From Polynucleobacter parvulilacunae (GTDB taxonomy: Bacteria; Pseudomonadota; Gammaproteobacteria; Burkholderiales; Burkholderiaceae), in the NCBI RefSeq assembly GCF_018881715.1, contig NZ_JACVPW010000001.1, forward strand, positions 273,337-337,336: 64,000 nucleotides of DNA, written 5' to 3'. Made by a program: the position numbers and the translations under genes. Position 1 is the stretch's first letter. Every line of letters begins with the position of its first letter. The notes below the pieces were generated by a model. That model did not search any database, was not told the origin of the DNA, and was given only the letters and a program-made list of their open reading frames with translations. Of this stretch, positions 38,399 to 48,812 are shown piece after piece.

Positions 38399-38510
38399 GA
38401 ATATTGACCAAGATCAATTTTTTTCTGGTTTTTAGTGCCCAACTAAAGCACCTAAATATTGGTAAACTATTGATAATATTGATTAATTTAGTAAGTTAGG
38501 GGTCACTACT

Positions 38511-38933
38511 ATGGAATGTCGAGTAAGTTGGTTGGGTAATGGCGGCATGGCTTTTTCAGCTGAAACCGGCAGTGGGCACCTCGTAAACATGGATGGCGCC
38601 CCTGAAGCGGGCGGCAGAAACCTAGCGCCAAGGCCAATGGAGCTCCTTTTAGCGGGTGCCGGGGGTTGCTCCGCATTCGATGTAGTTTTAATCCTACAAA
38701 GGGCCCGTCAGGCCATTAGCGGCTGCGAAGTTGCCCTTCAGGCTGAGCGCGCTTCAGAAGATCCTAAAGTTTTCACCAAGATTAATTTGCACTTCATAGT
38801 CAAAGGAAAAGATCTGGACCAGGCAAAGGTAGATCGCGCTGTAAAGCTCTCACATGAAAAGTACTGCTCAGCGACAACTATGCTGGCTAAAACTGCAGAA
38901 CTAACTTACAGCGTCGAAATCATTTCAGAATAA
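38511..38933 (+). CDS. OsmC family protein (second copy in window, YhfA-like)
   Basis: A 140-residue OsmC-superfamily protein, different from the copy at 6797-7186. The two cysteines are C53 (GAGGCSAFDVVLIL) and C119 (HEKYCSATTML). The pattern is that of the YhfA branch, whose substrates are not well known. The upstream 130 bases hold the promoter region. Its stop lies two bases from the 3' end of rnpB on the opposite strand. Confidence 0.85.
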   Translation: MECRVSWLGNGGMAFSAETGSGHLVNMDGAPEAGGRNLAPRPMELLLAGAGGCSAFDVVLILQRARQAISGCEVALQAERASEDPKVFTKINLHFIVKGKDLDQAKVDRAVKLSHEKYCSATTMLAKTAELTYSVEIISE

Positions 38934-38935
38934 GT

Positions 38936-39242
38936 GCAGAGTCAATCGATAAGCCGGATTCTGTCGCCTAGATTTGCATCTAGGGGCAATCATTCCTCTA
39001 GGCCGTTAGTTACCTAACGGCTCAAGCTCCCTACCCGCAGACTCAGCGGGACGCCTCATCGCCTGCTTACTTGGGATTGCTCCAGGTGGAGGTTACCGCG
39101 TTTCACCGTAACTGAATACGCTCGTCTCTGTGGCCCTATTCCTCACGTCGCCGTGGATGGCCGTTAGCCATCACCCTTCCCTATGGAGTCCGGACTTTCC
39201 TCCCCCTCAATAAAGAGGCGGCGATTGCCCAATTGACTCTGC
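38936..39242 (-). ncRNA. rnpB: RNase P RNA (class A)
   Basis: A 307-nt catalytic RNA that cleaves 5' leaders from tRNA precursors. On the minus strand the 5' part contains GAGGAAAGTCCGGACTCC, the hallmark of the P3-P4 region, and the 3' part ends CAGAATCCGGCTTATCGA. The terminal P1 stem pairs the first and last bases, GCAGAGTCAAT with ATTGACTCTGC. The RNA ends two bases from the stop of the OsmC-like gene. I could not place its promoter confidently in the 55 bases before pyrC. Confidence 0.95.
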
Positions 39243-39297
39243 GCCTGCAGTCTAACGCAGTCAGAGAAATTTAGCGATGAAAGTAAAAGGTTAGGCT

Positions 39298-40356
39298 CTA
39301 AACCAGCGACCAAGCGATGGTTTCACCAGCGCGAAGCGGGACGATGGTATCGCCGCCCAAAGGCAATTCATTTGGGATATTTTGCGGGTGCTTCACCAAG
39401 GTAATTTTTTTACTATTGCGTGGCAAGGAATAAAAGTCAGGGCCAAAGAAACTAGCAAAGCCTTCTAACTTATCCAGCTTGCCGACACTCTCAAATGCCT
39501 CAGCGTATAAACCTAATGCATTGAATGCGCTATAGCAACCCGCACAACCACAAGCCGCCTCTTTGACCCCTTTGGCGTGAGGTGCACTATCGGTTCCCAA
39601 GAAAAAGCGGGGATTACCACTGGTCGCAGCCTCCATGAGTGCAACACGATGCTCTTCACGCTTCAGAACTGGCAAACAATAGTTGTGTGGACGAATCCCG
39701 CCCGCAAAAATCGCATTGCGATTCATGAGCAAATGTTGCGGGGTAATCGTTGCTGCTATTGTATTTTTCCCACCTGTAGATGCATCACGCACATAGTGAG
39801 CTGCTTGTTTAGTGGTGATGTGCTCAAACACAATCTTGAGTTCAGGAAATTTTTTGCGTAACGGCTCTAATACAGAATCGATAAATACTGCTTCACGATC
39901 AAAGATATCAATATCAGCACTGGTGACTTCACCATGCACTAGAAGTGGCATACCAACCGCTTGCATCGCCTCTAGTGCAGCATGGCAATGCTTAAGATCG
40001 CTAACACCAGCGTCACTATTGGTGGTGGCACCAGCAGGGTATAACTTAAATGCGGCAATGCCTGCATCCTTAGCCTTACGAACTTCCTCTGCAGAAGTGT
40101 TGTCTGTGAGATACAGGGTCATTAAAGGTGTGAAGCCACTCACCCCCAATGACTTTAAATTGGATTCGATGCGAGATTGGTAGGCCTTAGCTAAATCCAC
40201 AGTGGTAACTGGCGGCTTTAAGTTCGGCATGATGATTGCACGGGCAAATTGACGTGCGGTATCTGCTAGTACATCCTTCATCACTTCGCCATCGCGAATA
40301 TGCAAGTGCCAATCATCTGGCTGAATCAACTGAATTTGAGAAGGTGTATTAGACAT
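39298..40356 (-). CDS. pyrC: Dihydroorotase (homodimeric, class II)
   Basis: A 352-residue zinc amidohydrolase that closes the pyrimidine ring to dihydroorotate. The first metal ligands are H17 and H19 in [10 protein letters not shown]104 in AFKLYPAG is the position of the carbamylated lysine. The length and the [13 protein letters not shown] segment match the short PyrC of proteobacteria. It follows the glycerate kinase gene with a two-base gap. Confidence 0.96.
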   Translation of the reverse strand: MSNTPSQIQLIQPDDWHLHIRDGEVMKDVLADTARQFARAIIMPNLKPPVTTVDLAKAYQSRIESNLKSLGVSGFTPLMTLYLTDNTSAEEVRKAKDAGIAAFKLYPAGATTNSDAGVSDLKHCHAALEAMQAVGMPLLVHGEVTSADIDIFDREAVFIDSVLEPLRKKFPELKIVFEHITTKQAAHYVRDASTGGKNTIAATITPQHLLMNRNAIFAGGIRPHNYCLPVLKREEHRVALMEAATSGNPRFFLGTDSAPHAKGVKEAACGCAGCYSAFNALGLYAEAFESVGKLDKLEGFASFFGPDFYSLPRNSKKITLVKHPQNIPNELPLGGDTIVPLRAGETIAWSLV

Positions 40357-40358
40357 AT

Positions 40359-41711
40359 TTATTTATCAAGCAAGATGATGCGGAAATCATTCACATTTGT
40401 AAGTGTAGGGCCAGTTTCCACTAAAGCGCCTAATTCTGCAAAGAAGCCATAGCAATCATGCGCCGATAAGAATTTTTCTGGCACAAGACCAGAGTTCAGG
40501 CTAGCTTGTCGAATATTGGCATCAAACCAAGCCCCAGCATTCTTTTCACTGCCATCAATGCCGTCGGTATCAGCCGCTAAAGCTGCAATATTAGGAAAAT
40601 CAGAACTGGCAGCAAAAAGGGAGAGCAGGTATTCACTACAGCGACCCCCGCGACCCTTAAGCCCAGCTGGAATAGTCACCGTGCATTCGCCACCGGAGAT
40701 TAGGGCGAGCGGTTTATCTATTCCCTTCACTACGTAGTCACGCACTAAGGCAGCCTGCTCAACACCAACCTCTTGCGCCTCACCGGTAATCGTGTCGCCC
40801 AAAATAATTGCTTCGTAACCATAAGTGCGAACATAATCAGCGGCAGCTTCCAAGCTTTTGTATGCTGTTGCAATGACATGATTAGCCACTTGAGCAGAAA
40901 TTAAATCAGAATCCTTTAAGGTCTCTGGTATTTCGCCTGCTAAGCCTTGCTTGAGGTGATTCAATACGGATGCAGGAATAGCAGATGCATCCAAATCATA
41001 TTTCTGCAAAATATTGAGTGCATCTAAATACGTGGAGTAGTCTGCAGCGCATGGACCACTTGCAATATCTGCAGGTGCATCACCTGTGACATCCGAAATC
41101 AACAACGCTTCCACACGTGCGCCGCGTGCAATCGCCACTCTGGCTAAATTCCCACCCAAGATGGCAGATAAATGCTTGCGCACTACATTCATTTCTTCAA
41201 TCGGGGCGCCACTACGCAACAGCGCTTCGGTAGTCTTACGCATGTCATCAATCGAGATGCCTGCTTGCGGCAAAGTCAGTAGGCTGGAACCTCCACCGGA
41301 CACCAAAGCCACTAAGACATCGCCTTGTTCTAACTGATTGGTTAGAGCTAAGACCTCCTTTGCGCCATTCATACCAGCCTGATCAGGCACAGGATGTCCA
41401 GCCTCAACAATTTTGATTTGCGTAGTCGGTGAGCTATGGCCATAACGCGTGAGCACTACACCCTCTAATGCCGCCTGTGGCCAATTTGCTTTTGCATAAG
41501 CCTCCAATGCGCTTGCCATAGAGGCGCTCGCTTTGCCAGCACCCACAACAAGACATCTTCCCCGTGGCTCCTGCCCCTTTGGAAATATCTTAGCTAAATA
41601 CTGCGGAACAATCACCTGCGGATCAGCAACTGCAACAGCTGCAGCAAAAGCATTCTTCAGAATCACTTCTTTACTTGCTTGCATTGAATTTGTGTCAGCG
41701 TTTTGAGTCAT
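40359..41711 (-). CDS. Glycerate 2-kinase (type II, DUF4147/MOFRL)
   Basis: A 450-residue kinase of the type-II glycerate kinase family (GckA/TtuD-like). An N-terminal DUF4147 domain ([30 protein letters not shown]) is followed by the MOFRL domain ([28 protein letters not shown]). It phosphorylates D-glycerate, linking glyoxylate or tartrate metabolism to glycolysis. The product is usually 2-phosphoglycerate. It lies directly before pyrC, probably cotranscribed with the ABC transporter gene nine bases upstream. Confidence 0.88.
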   Translation of the reverse strand: MTQNADTNSMQASKEVILKNAFAAAVAVADPQVIVPQYLAKIFPKGQEPRGRCLVVGAGKASASMASALEAYAKANWPQAALEGVVLTRYGHSSPTTQIKIVEAGHPVPDQAGMNGAKEVLALTNQLEQGDVLVALVSGGGSSLLTLPQAGISIDDMRKTTEALLRSGAPIEEMNVVRKHLSAILGGNLARVAIARGARVEALLISDVTGDAPADIASGPCAADYSTYLDALNILQKYDLDASAIPASVLNHLKQGLAGEIPETLKDSDLISAQVANHVIATAYKSLEAAADYVRTYGYEAIILGDTITGEAQEVGVEQAALVRDYVVKGIDKPLALISGGECTVTIPAGLKGRGGRCSEYLLSLFAASSDFPNIAALAADTDGIDGSEKNAGAWFDANIRQASLNSGLVPEKFLSAHDCYGFFAELGALVETGPTLTNVNDFRIILLDK

Positions 41712-41720
41712 CCAACTATT

Positions 41721-43544
41721 CTAATCAAGAGCAGCACGTTCTTGCATTTGCCACATTTCAGCATATTTACCCTGATGCGCAAGTAGCTCTGCATGGGTTC
41801 CACGCTCCACAATCTGCCCATGATCCATTACCAAAATTTGATCGGCATGAATAATGGTTGAAAGGCGATGAGCAATGATGAGTGTTGTTCGGTTCTTTGC
41901 CAGACTCAGCAGCTCCTCCTGAAAAGCGCGCTCTGTTTTGGAATCTAGCGCTGAAGTAGCCTCATCAAAAATCAACATAGCCGGTTTTTTGAGGAGCGTC
42001 CTTGCAATCGCAACCCTTTGTTTCTCGCCACCAGACAGCTTAAGACCCCGTTCACCCACCTGAGTGTCGTAACCGTCGGGTAAGCGCTTAATAAAGCTAT
42101 CAATTTGTGCCGCCCTGGCCGCTTCTTGCACTTCTTCAATCGTTGCCGATGGATCACCGTAGGCAATGTTGTAGCCAATCGTGTCATTAAACAAAACCGT
42201 ATCCTGAGGAACAATGCCAATCGCCTTACGCAAACTAGCTTGCGTGACGTCCTGAATATTCTGACTATCAATCAGAATTTGTCCTGACTGCACATCGTAG
42301 AAACGAAATAGCAATCTTGCTAAGGTGCTCTTGCCAGCTCCACTTTGACCTACTACTGCAGTAATCGTCCCAGCAGGAATATTGAAACTCACATCACGCA
42401 GAATTTCTCGCTTGGCCTCATAGTGAAACGATACATTTTCAAACCGTACATCGGGGCCATGTCCACGATTATCAATATGCAAAGGGTGAGCATCAGGCGA
42501 ATCTGCAATTTCCTTATCAGTATTGAGCAAAGAAAACATGCGATCCATGTCGGTTAATGATTGCTTAATCTCTCGATAAATCACACCCAAGAAATTGAGC
42601 GGTATATAAAGCTGAATCATTAAGGTATTAACAAGAACCAAGTCACCCAAAGTCATAGTGCCATTGACGACCCCCACTGTGGCACGCCAAAGGATGAGCA
42701 TCAAGCCAACCGCAATAATGATTTGTTGACCAAGGTTTAGAAAAGCCAAGGTCTTTTGCGACTTGACCGCTGCAGCTTGATAGCGCAGCAGATTTTCATC
42801 GTAACGCGCCGCTTCAAAAGCCTCGTTACCAAAGTACTTGACCGTCTCAAAGTTCAACAGAGAATCAATGGCTTTCTGATTGGCCTTTGAATCCATATCG
42901 TTCATCGTGCGGCGGTAATGAGTACGCCACTCTGTAACGACAATCGTAAAAGCAATATAAAGAACTAAGGCTGCTAAGGTAATTGCAGCAAACCAAATGT
43001 CATACGAATACGCGAAGTAGCCAAGCACCAAACAAAACTCAATGAGCGTTGGCAGGATGCTGTAAAGCGAATAAGAAATCAGCGACTGTATGCCACGTGT
43101 ACCACGCTCGATATCTCGACTCACACCACCAGTTTGACGAGCTAAGTGAAAGCTCAGCGCTAAGGAGTGCAAGTGCTCAAAGACCTGAAGTGCCACTTTA
43201 CGAACTGCGTTCTGAGTCACTTTGGCAAATAAAGCTTCACGCAATTCTGTGAACAAGGATGCAGAAATTCTTAAAAGGCCGTACCCCACAATAATGCCTA
43301 GAGGAACCACCAGAAGTGCCTGAGGAGAGCTAGCCTTGATATCCAAAGAGTCAATTAGCTCCTTGAGCACAATCGGAATTCCCAGGTTGGCAACCTTGGC
43401 AGCGATCAAGCAACTCAGGGCAATGATTACCCTATAGCGATACTCCAAAAGATAGGGAAGAAGATCGCGAATAACGCGCCAATCACCGCGCCCCGATGTT
43501 TTTGAATCTGCGCTACCGTGATGATGTCCCGATGAATGTCTCAT
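41721..43544 (-). CDS. ABC transporter, ATP-binding/permease fusion (Atm1/ABCB7-like)
   Basis: A 607-residue half-transporter with an N-terminal six-helix membrane domain (about residues 35-320) and a C-terminal nucleotide-binding domain. Walker A is GQSGAGKSTLARLL, the signature is LSGGEKQRVAIAR and Walker B is MLIFDEATSALD. The region YNIAYGDPSATIEE and overall character match the Atm1/HMT1 group, which exports glutathione-linked or metal compounds. A His/Ser/Gly-rich N-terminal tail (HSSGHHHGSADS) may bind metal. The substrate is inferred from the group only. Confidence 0.85.
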   Translation of the reverse strand: MRHSSGHHHGSADSKTSGRGDWRVIRDLLPYLLEYRYRVIIALSCLIAAKVANLGIPIVLKELIDSLDIKASSPQALLVVPLGIIVGYGLLRISASLFTELREALFAKVTQNAVRKVALQVFEHLHSLALSFHLARQTGGVSRDIERGTRGIQSLISYSLYSILPTLIEFCLVLGYFAYSYDIWFAAITLAALVLYIAFTIVVTEWRTHYRRTMNDMDSKANQKAIDSLLNFETVKYFGNEAFEAARYDENLLRYQAAAVKSQKTLAFLNLGQQIIIAVGLMLILWRATVGVVNGTMTLGDLVLVNTLMIQLYIPLNFLGVIYREIKQSLTDMDRMFSLLNTDKEIADSPDAHPLHIDNRGHGPDVRFENVSFHYEAKREILRDVSFNIPAGTITAVVGQSGAGKSTLARLLFRFYDVQSGQILIDSQNIQDVTQASLRKAIGIVPQDTVLFNDTIGYNIAYGDPSATIEEVQEAARAAQIDSFIKRLPDGYDTQVGERGLKLSGGEKQRVAIARTLLKKPAMLIFDEATSALDSKTERAFQEELLSLAKNRTTLIIAHRLSTIIHADQILVMDHGQIVERGTHAELLAHQGKYAEMWQMQERAALD

Positions 43545-43559
43545 CGTCCTATCTTATTC

Positions 43560-44003
43560 CTAATTGCCTGAGAATAATTTCAGAATGGCCTCGCCATTGC
43601 TGTGAGAAAAACATTTCTTGGCAGCCTCTTCGCAAGGCAGCCACTCATAAGCGACATGCTCTCTAGGAGCCAGAGTGATTGAGGTATTGTCCGGGACCTC
43701 AAGCGCAAACCAGTGCTCAGTATTTCGGATAACGCCGGGACCATAACGAAAACGCCACTCTGGATAGATTTCATACTCGATCTGCTGATGCATGTTTTGC
43801 AATGCGCCTTTTGGCAATCGATCCACTGCAATACCCGTTTCTTCAAAAACCTCGCGAGTAGCAGCCAGAGCAAGATCTTCCTCTAGAGCATCAAGACTGC
43901 CGGTCACTGACTGCCAAAAGCCAGCACGGTCAGCGCGCTCTATCAATAAAACATCCCTATTCGATTTGTAGATAACTACTAAAACCGAGATAGGGATTTT
44001 CAA
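43560..44003 (-). CDS. nudB: Dihydroneopterin triphosphate diphosphatase (Nudix)
   Basis: A 147-residue Nudix hydrolase. The Nudix box spans about residues 35-58 and ends REVFEETGI; the spacing before the RE is one residue longer than the textbook box. NudB removes pyrophosphate from dihydroneopterin triphosphate in folate synthesis. WQSVTGSLD upstream of the box is typical. It lies 20 bases after aspS, the usual aspS-nudB order. Confidence 0.88.
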   Translation of the reverse strand: MKIPISVLVVIYKSNRDVLLIERADRAGFWQSVTGSLDALEEDLALAATREVFEETGIAVDRLPKGALQNMHQQIEYEIYPEWRFRYGPGVIRNTEHWFALEVPDNTSITLAPREHVAYEWLPCEEAAKKCFSHSNGEAILKLFSGN

Positions 44004-44023
44004 AAGAGTACTACTTTAATTTT

Positions 44024-45826
44024 TTAAGCGGCAGGTGCTGCTGCTTGACGTAAACGGATATGCAATTCACGCAACTGGCGCTCATCTACTGGGCTAGGAG
44101 CCTGAGTTAATAGGCACTGCGCACGTTGAGTCTTAGGGAAAGCAATCACATCACGAATAGATTCTGCACCAGTCATCATGGTCACAATACGATCGAGACC
44201 AAATGCGATACCGCCGTGTGGAGGCGCGCCATACTGGAGCGCATCTAACAAGAAACCAAACTTCGCTTGCGCTTCTTCTGCATCAATCTTTAATGCACGG
44301 AATACTTGGCTTTGAACTGCTTCTTGGTGAATACGCACAGAACCGCCACCAATCTCACTACCGTTCAATACCATGTCATATGCTTTAGCCAAGCACTTGC
44401 CCGGATCTGACTCCAGGTACTTCATGTGCTCATCTTTAGGGCTGGTAAACGGATGATGGCAAGCAACCCAACGGGCCTCACCTTCATCGTAGTCAAACAT
44501 TGGGAAATCAACCACCCACAATGGCTTCCAACCTTCGGTAAAGAGACCATGCGCTTTGCCCCAAGCAGATTGGCCAATACGTAAACGTAAATTACCAATC
44601 GCATCGTTCACTACTTTTTCTTTGTCAGCGCCAAAGAAAATAATATCGCCGTCTTTTGCGCCAGTGCGCTTCAAGATGCCTTCAATCGCTGCATCATGCA
44701 AATTCTTAACAATTGGTGACTGCAAACCATTGCGGCCTTCAGCCACAGAGTTCACCTTAATCCACGCCAAACCTTTGGCGCCATAGATGCTTACAAACTG
44801 GGTGTAGTCGTCGATTTCGCTACGGCTAATTTCAGCGCCACCAGGAACGCATAGACCCACAACACGGCCACCAACTTGATTAGCCGCGCCTGAGAACACC
44901 TTGAAATCAACGTCTTTCATCAAATCCGTTAGCTCTGTGAACTCAAAATTCACACGCAAATCTGGCTTATCTGAACCAAAACGCGCCATACCCTCTGAGT
45001 AAGGCATGGTTGGGAATGGATTAGGCAGCTCTACGTTCATTGTCTTCTTGAAAATATGACGGATCATGTTTTCAAACAAATCACGAATTTCCAACTCATT
45101 TAAGAAAGCAGTTTCACAGTCGATCTGAGTAAATTCAGGTTGACGATCTGCGCGCAAATCTTCATCACGGAAGCATTTGGTAATTTGGTAGTAGCGATCA
45201 AAGCCAGCCACCATTAACAACTGCTTAAATAATTGTGGAGACTGTGGCAATGCAAAGAACTGGCCATCATGCACACGTGAAGGTACCAGGTAATCACGCG
45301 CCCCTTCAGGCGTGCTCTTAGTCAGCATTGGTGTTTCGATATCAATAAAGCCCGCGTCATCCAAATAACGACGGCACTCCATCGCTACGTTGTAACGCAA
45401 TCGCAAATTCTTTTGCATTTGTGGGCGACGTAAATCTAATACACGATGCGTCAGACGAGTGGTCTCTGACAAATTCTCATCATCGATTTGAAATGGAGGA
45501 GTTACGGAAGCGTTCAGAATCACCAAGCTATGGCAAAGAATCTCAACTTTGCCACTGACCAAATCGGTGTTTTCAGTACCAGCAGGACGGGCACGAACAA
45601 GACCTTTGATCTGAATACAGAACTCACTACGCACTTGCTCTGCAAGCGCAAACATTTCTGGGCGATCGGGATCGCAAACAACCTGCACAAATCCTTCGCG
45701 GTCACGCAAGTCAATAAAGATCACGCCTCCGTGGTCGCGGCGGCGATTAACCCAGCCGGAGAGAGTGACTTCTTGACCAATCAGTGAATCAGTTACCTGG
45801 CCGCAGGTATGGCTTCGCATCAACAT
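44024..45826 (-). CDS. aspS: Aspartate-tRNA ligase
   Basis: A 600-residue class II synthetase of the bacterial type. The N-terminal OB-fold anticodon domain ([20 protein letters not shown]) is followed by the catalytic domain and the GAD insertion of the bacterial branch. Motif 2 shows [18 protein letters not shown] and motif 3 shows [13 protein letters not shown]. Whether it is discriminating or also charges tRNA-Asn cannot be told from sequence alone. The start at 45826 has GGAAA seven bases upstream. It lies 16 bases after the DUF502 gene. Confidence 0.97.
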   Translation of the reverse strand: MLMRSHTCGQVTDSLIGQEVTLSGWVNRRRDHGGVIFIDLRDREGFVQVVCDPDRPEMFALAEQVRSEFCIQIKGLVRARPAGTENTDLVSGKVEILCHSLVILNASVTPPFQIDDENLSETTRLTHRVLDLRRPQMQKNLRLRYNVAMECRRYLDDAGFIDIETPMLTKSTPEGARDYLVPSRVHDGQFFALPQSPQLFKQLLMVAGFDRYYQITKCFRDEDLRADRQPEFTQIDCETAFLNELEIRDLFENMIRHIFKKTMNVELPNPFPTMPYSEGMARFGSDKPDLRVNFEFTELTDLMKDVDFKVFSGAANQVGGRVVGLCVPGGAEISRSEIDDYTQFVSIYGAKGLAWIKVNSVAEGRNGLQSPIVKNLHDAAIEGILKRTGAKDGDIIFFGADKEKVVNDAIGNLRLRIGQSAWGKAHGLFTEGWKPLWVVDFPMFDYDEGEARWVACHHPFTSPKDEHMKYLESDPGKCLAKAYDMVLNGSEIGGGSVRIHQEAVQSQVFRALKIDAEEAQAKFGFLLDALQYGAPPHGGIAFGLDRIVTMMTGAESIRDVIAFPKTQRAQCLLTQAPSPVDERQLRELHIRLRQAAAPAA

Positions 45827-45842
45827 AACAATTTCCTATAAA

Positions 45843-46496
45843 TCAAAAATGGCGTGGCAACTGGGATGCAGTTAAACCACTAGAACTATTAGGGGGAACA
45901 GAGCCCATTGAAACAATATGTTTCAGAGCTTCTTCCACACTCATCTCCAGTTCAATCGTTTGTGCACGCGGCACAATCATGAAAAAACCAGAGGTGGGAT
46001 TTGGGGTTGTTGGCAAGAATACGTTGACGTAATCCTCTCCCAACTTAGCAGTGACTTCTTTTGCAGGAGTACCAGTCTGAAATGCAATCACCCAAGAATC
46101 AGCATGGGGATAACGAATCAACAATGCCTTACTAAAGGCTTGGCCACTACCAGAAAATAAAGTGGATGAAACTTGTTGAACGCTAGAATAAATTGAACGC
46201 ACTACTGGAATGCGGTTAATTTGCTTATTCCACATCCGAATCCACCACTGACCGGCAAAACTAATTGCCACTAAGCCGGTCAACATAATTACCGCAATCA
46301 CAATCAATACGCCAACACCAGGAAGGTCTCGGAAATTCTGAACGTCTACAGCCGCATCATGAGGAAGGACCATGATGATGGCGTGCATCACTGATCCAAA
46401 AACACCGTCGAGCAAGCCCAAGCCCCAAGCGATTACCCAAACGGTGATCGACAAAGGTGCCCAAACGAGGATGCCAGCGATAAAGTATTTTTTCAT
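45843..46496 (-). CDS. DUF502 family membrane protein
   Basis: A 217-residue protein with two hydrophobic segments, one at the very N-terminus (YFIAGILVWAPLSITVWVIAWGL) and one near residues 65-85 (VLIVIAVIMLTGLVAISFAG), and a C-terminal soluble domain (RIPVVRSIYSSVQQVSSTL). The family's function is unknown. It is commonly found between ubi genes and aspS in betaproteobacteria. Confidence 0.8.
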   Translation of the reverse strand: MKKYFIAGILVWAPLSITVWVIAWGLGLLDGVFGSVMHAIIMVLPHDAAVDVQNFRDLPGVGVLIVIAVIMLTGLVAISFAGQWWIRMWNKQINRIPVVRSIYSSVQQVSSTLFSGSGQAFSKALLIRYPHADSWVIAFQTGTPAKEVTAKLGEDYVNVFLPTTPNPTSGFFMIVPRAQTIELEMSVEEALKHIVSMGSVPPNSSSGLTASQLPRHF

Positions 46497-46505
46497 GTGT
46501 TCTGC

Positions 46506-46530
46506 CTAACCCGCTATTTTAGCGGGTTAG
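46506..46530. other. Perfect inverted repeat between ubiB and DUF502
   Basis: An 11-base stem CTAACCCGCTA/TAGCGGGTTAG with a three-base loop lies in the 52-base gap. The minus-strand sequence after it is not T-rich, so it is not a clear intrinsic terminator. It may stabilise mRNA ends or attenuate read-through from ubiB into DUF502-aspS. Confidence 0.5.
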
Positions 46531-46548
46531 CAGCCAATCAGCGAGAGA

Positions 46549-48135
46549 CTAATAAATGCCTAGGCTGATGATCAAAATTCCGGCCAAAAACCCGCCGGCA
46601 AAGAGTAAAGCTCCCGCCAGTAGGCGATGCGTACGTCTTTCCTGCAATAAAAGGGCCTTTAAGACCTCTAATTCGCCAGTTTGGTCTTTTATTTGATGCT
46701 TCCCTTGGGCCAGGCTATCTGCAATTAAACGAGGCAAGGTAGGCAGAATTTTGGCCCAAGTAGGCGCCTCTTCCTTAAGTCCATCAATCAAACCGCGCCA
46801 ACCGAGCTGCTTGCTGACCCATTTCTCAAGGATCGGCTTGGCCGTTTTCCAAAGGTCCAAATCAGGATCCAGTTGGCGAGCCAAACCTTCGACGTTCAGG
46901 AGGGTTTTTTGAAGCAAGGTGAGTTGCGGTTGAATTTCCACTTTAAAACGGCGTGATGTCTGGAATAAACGCATGAGCACAATACCCAGGGAAATCTCCT
47001 TGAGTGGACGATCAAAATATGGCTCACAAACAGAACGCACAGCACCTTCCAACTCTTCTACGCGAGTATTGGCTGGCACCCAACCTGACTCGATATGTAA
47101 TTCAGCAACGCGACGGTAATCGCGGTTAAAAAACGCTAAGAAATTCAGCGCTAAATAATTTTTATCGGACTCACTCAATGCACCAACAATTCCAAAGTCA
47201 AGCGAGATAAAGCGGCCAAATGTTTCTGGCTCTAAGCTAATCATGATATTGCCAGGATGCATATCTGCATGAAAGAAACCATACTCAAACACTTGAGTAA
47301 AAAATATTTCTACGCCGTCAGAAGCCAGCTTTTTAAAGTCAACGCCAGCCTCCCGCAGCGCTGCGGTTTTGCCAATCGAGATGCCATACATTCTCTCCAT
47401 GACAATCACATTGGTATGACATAGATCCCAATACATTTCTGGAATCATTAACTTTTTAGAATCTGTAAATTGCCTGCGCAACTGGCTGGCATTAGCAGCT
47501 TCGCGCATGAGGTCTAACTCATCATGCAAATAGGTATCAAACTCTGCTACGTTCTCACGAGGCTTTAGACGACGGCCATCATCGGAGCTTTTTTCAATCA
47601 CCTTGGCTAAGTCATACATTAAAGCCAGATCGCCCTCAATCACCGGCAAAATGCCTGGGCGTAAAACCTTAATAGCTACAGAACGACCTTCCCACTCAGG
47701 GCGCTTCTCGGTGCCGCGCAATACTCCAAAGTGCACTTGCGCAACTGAAGCACTAGCAACAGGCGTTGCATCAAAGCTAATAAATACCTCTTCGATCGGC
47801 TGACCTAAATCCTTCTCAATCAAGCGACGAGATTCTTCATTTGAAAATGGCGGCACTTGATCTTGTAACTTGGCCAGCTCATTAGCAATGTCTTCTGGCA
47901 ATAGATCACGACGTGTAGAAAGGACTTGTCCGAACTTTACAAAAATAGGACCCAATGCCTCAAGTGTCAGTCGAATACGCTCCCCTCTAGGCAAATGACT
48001 GCCAGGAGAAATCCAACAGAGCATCGTTAAGAAGCCACGACGAATGCCTGGCTTTAGAAGATCACGTAATAGTGGTAATAAGCCATAGCGCCATGCAGTA
48101 AAGAAGATAAAAAAGAAGCGAGTAATTCGACGCAC
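46549..48135 (-). CDS. ubiB: Ubiquinone biosynthesis regulatory protein kinase-like UbiB
   Basis: A 528-residue ADCK/ABC1-family atypical kinase or ATPase needed for ubiquinone synthesis. The KxGQ motif is seen in [16 protein letters not shown]. The kinase-like core contains [10 protein letters not shown] and LDFGIVG. A two-helix membrane anchor is at the C-terminus ([20 protein letters not shown]). It lies three bases after ubiJ. Confidence 0.96.
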   Translation of the reverse strand: MRRITRFFFIFFTAWRYGLLPLLRDLLKPGIRRGFLTMLCWISPGSHLPRGERIRLTLEALGPIFVKFGQVLSTRRDLLPEDIANELAKLQDQVPPFSNEESRRLIEKDLGQPIEEVFISFDATPVASASVAQVHFGVLRGTEKRPEWEGRSVAIKVLRPGILPVIEGDLALMYDLAKVIEKSSDDGRRLKPRENVAEFDTYLHDELDLMREAANASQLRRQFTDSKKLMIPEMYWDLCHTNVIVMERMYGISIGKTAALREAGVDFKKLASDGVEIFFTQVFEYGFFHADMHPGNIMISLEPETFGRFISLDFGIVGALSESDKNYLALNFLAFFNRDYRRVAELHIESGWVPANTRVEELEGAVRSVCEPYFDRPLKEISLGIVLMRLFQTSRRFKVEIQPQLTLLQKTLLNVEGLARQLDPDLDLWKTAKPILEKWVSKQLGWRGLIDGLKEEAPTWAKILPTLPRLIADSLAQGKHQIKDQTGELEVLKALLLQERRTHRLLAGALLFAGGFLAGILIISLGIY

Positions 48136-48138
48136 GAT

Positions 48139-48759
48139 TTATTTAGCCTTTTGCTCTAAAAATTGAATACGTTTTTCCATGCGATCTACAGACTCGCGCA
48201 ATTCGCTTAATTCGGATTTACGAACCATAAAGTCTCTTTTATTTAAAAGTACTTTCTTTTCTTCACTGACATACTCAAGCACATTGTCCAGCAAATCAGT
48301 TGCAGCAGAGCGCGTTGCAGAGACAAACTTTTTACCCTGCCTTACAGCGAAATTTGCTGGGGCATCACCTACCAGGCGAGCCAAATCTTCTTCATACTCC
48401 CAGCGCAACTGCCCCGCAAGACGACCTAAGAGCTGAGCCAAGTCTGCATCACCTGTAATTTTCACAGCTCTAAAGGCCTGCTCTCGCAAAGAACCAGAGC
48501 TGCCTGCTAAGTCATTTAATGCTTTAGCAGAGACTTCCAAATTCAAGGAAGGGCCTTCAATCTCTTTTAACGAAGCCAATAAACCATCAGACTTAATCTC
48601 AAAACAAAGATTACCCAAAGGCAACTGCAACAAAATCGTTTTACCGGCATGACGAGCCAATTCTGTAGACGCCCAAGGCTCGCTACCCAAAACGTGATTA
48701 ATCCCCCGGCAGGCAGCGCCAGAGGCAATCGTATGGGTAGTAGTAAATTGGCTGTTCAT
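48139..48759 (-). CDS. ubiJ: Ubiquinone biosynthesis accessory factor UbiJ (SCP2 domain)
   Basis: A 206-residue protein with an SCP2-like lipid-binding domain and a C-terminal coiled coil (MVRKSELSELRESVDRME). UbiJ binds hydrophobic quinone intermediates for the Ubi complex. The assignment rests on domain architecture and position before ubiB. The terminator after the Tim44-like gene lies directly upstream, so ubiJ-ubiB need their own promoter or read-through. Confidence 0.85.
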   Translation of the reverse strand: MNSQFTTTHTIASGAACRGINHVLGSEPWASTELARHAGKTILLQLPLGNLCFEIKSDGLLASLKEIEGPSLNLEVSAKALNDLAGSSGSLREQAFRAVKITGDADLAQLLGRLAGQLRWEYEEDLARLVGDAPANFAVRQGKKFVSATRSAATDLLDNVLEYVSEEKKVLLNKRDFMVRKSELSELRESVDRMEKRIQFLEQKAK

Positions 48760-48764
48760 GAGTG

Positions 48765-48792
48765 TAAAAAACCCGCACTAGTGCGGGTTTTC
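48765..48792 (-). terminator. Intrinsic terminator after the Tim44-like gene
   Basis: The minus-strand stem AAAACCCGCAC/GTGCGGGTTTT with a two-base loop runs into TTTTTT. It lies 20 bases after the Tim44-like stop and just before the ubiJ start. Confidence 0.85.
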
Positions 48793-48812
48793 CAACGGAA
48801 ATTACCTAGAGC

